From NCBI RefSeq assembly GCF_047729875.1, contig NZ_CP159826.1:186001-250000 (forward strand): a stretch of 64,000 bases of DNA. The letters run 5' to 3'. Shown one piece after another: positions 63,876 to 64,000 of this stretch. A program made the translations under genes and the position numbers. The notes beneath the pieces are model-generated. The model ran no database searches, was not told where the DNA came from, and worked only from the letters and a program-made list of their open reading frames with translations. This DNA is from Marimicrobium sp913061115. Its GTDB lineage: Bacteria > Pseudomonadota > Gammaproteobacteria > Pseudomonadales > Halieaceae. How positions within the stretch are numbered: the stretch's first letter is position 1; each line of letters starts with the position of its first letter.

Positions 63876-64000
63876 CTATGCGGCCTGTGCCTGATCCTCG
63901 GTGAGTTTCCAGGATTCCAGAAGTAGCCTGGTGTCGCGGTCCCAGGGATGGAAGCCGTCCTGATAGTACTCTTTGTAGGCTGGCCATACCCGGCGCAGTA
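63876..64000 (-). CDS. C-terminus of a predicted metal-dependent hydrolase (cut by window end)
   Basis: The last 125 bases read on the minus strand as an open frame of 40 residues to a stop at 63876-63878: 'LRRVWPAYKEYYQDGFHPWD' followed by 'RDTRLLLESWKLTEDQAQAA'. The 'Y...GFHPWD' end recalls the PF10118-type predicted metal-dependent hydrolases, which often occur in steroid/terpenoid clusters. The rest of the gene lies outside the window. It converges with the luciferase-like gene. Confidence 0.5.
   Translation of the reverse strand, partial: LRRVWPAYKEYYQDGFHPWDRDTRLLLESWKLTEDQAQAA

Overview
The window looks like chromosome of a marine-type gammaproteobacterium. The order pilQ-aroK-aroB-hemE, a bioBFHCD run, epmB, mtnA and a MoxR/Bat operon, together with a large acyl-CoA and flavin-monooxygenase complement, would fit a Halieaceae/Cellvibrionales-like genome. 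That placement is inference from gene content; no rRNA or other marker settles it. No CRISPR array, transposase, integrase or prophage was found.

Layout. Positions 1-6.6 kb hold the end of the type IV pilus secretin gene (pilQ), shikimate-pathway genes aroK and aroB, hemE, and on the other strand cysE and a TrmB-like methyltransferase with an altered active-site motif, then a hexapeptide acyltransferase. Positions 6.6-10.8 kb are one tightly packed leftward run, comF-modA-modB-modC-srkA, with overlapping genes. Positions 10.8-15.4 kb are a rightward biotin operon, bioB-bioF-bioHC-bioD, in which BioH and BioC are one fused protein and bioA is absent. An acyl-CoA dehydrogenase and a small DUF3094-type protein follow, closed by a clear terminator.

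Positions 17.7-33.6 kb are an accessory region, visibly more AT-rich than its surroundings. It starts with a lipoprotein GH31 glycosidase that resembles sulfoquinovosidases but lacks their sulfonate-binding arginine, and a tRNA-Pro(CGG). A Wzm/Wzt polysaccharide exporter, a 1063-residue sulfotransferase-like/double GT2 protein, the wreck of a methyltransferase gene, a double GT4-type protein, a large membrane protein and a lipoprotein beta-propeller come next. This looks like a surface-polysaccharide synthesis and export island showing gene decay.

Positions 33.9-45.7 kb return to housekeeping and envelope functions: epmB, mtnA, a small PA3496-type protein, an orphan gcvT, and a leftward MoxR-DUF58-DUF4381-BatA-BatB/C-BatD operon whose last gene overlaps gcvT, preceded by an HNH nuclease and a FAH-family hydrolase gene.

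Positions 45.7-64.0 kb hold a DUF4382 lipoprotein, an atypical SDR and then a dense catabolic cluster. It contains a DapB-like dehydrogenase, two NTF2-fold proteins, a nu-class GST, a PaaI-type thioesterase, an amidohydrolase, an AraC regulator, two Baeyer-Villiger-type monooxygenases, a Kst4D/KstD-like flavoprotein, a GFA protein, a crotonase, a luciferase-like monooxygenase and a truncated predicted metal-dependent hydrolase. Together they suggest oxidation of a cyclic ketone or steroid/terpenoid-like substrate followed by CoA-thioester processing. The substrate is unknown; this is the region most likely to hold an undescribed pathway.
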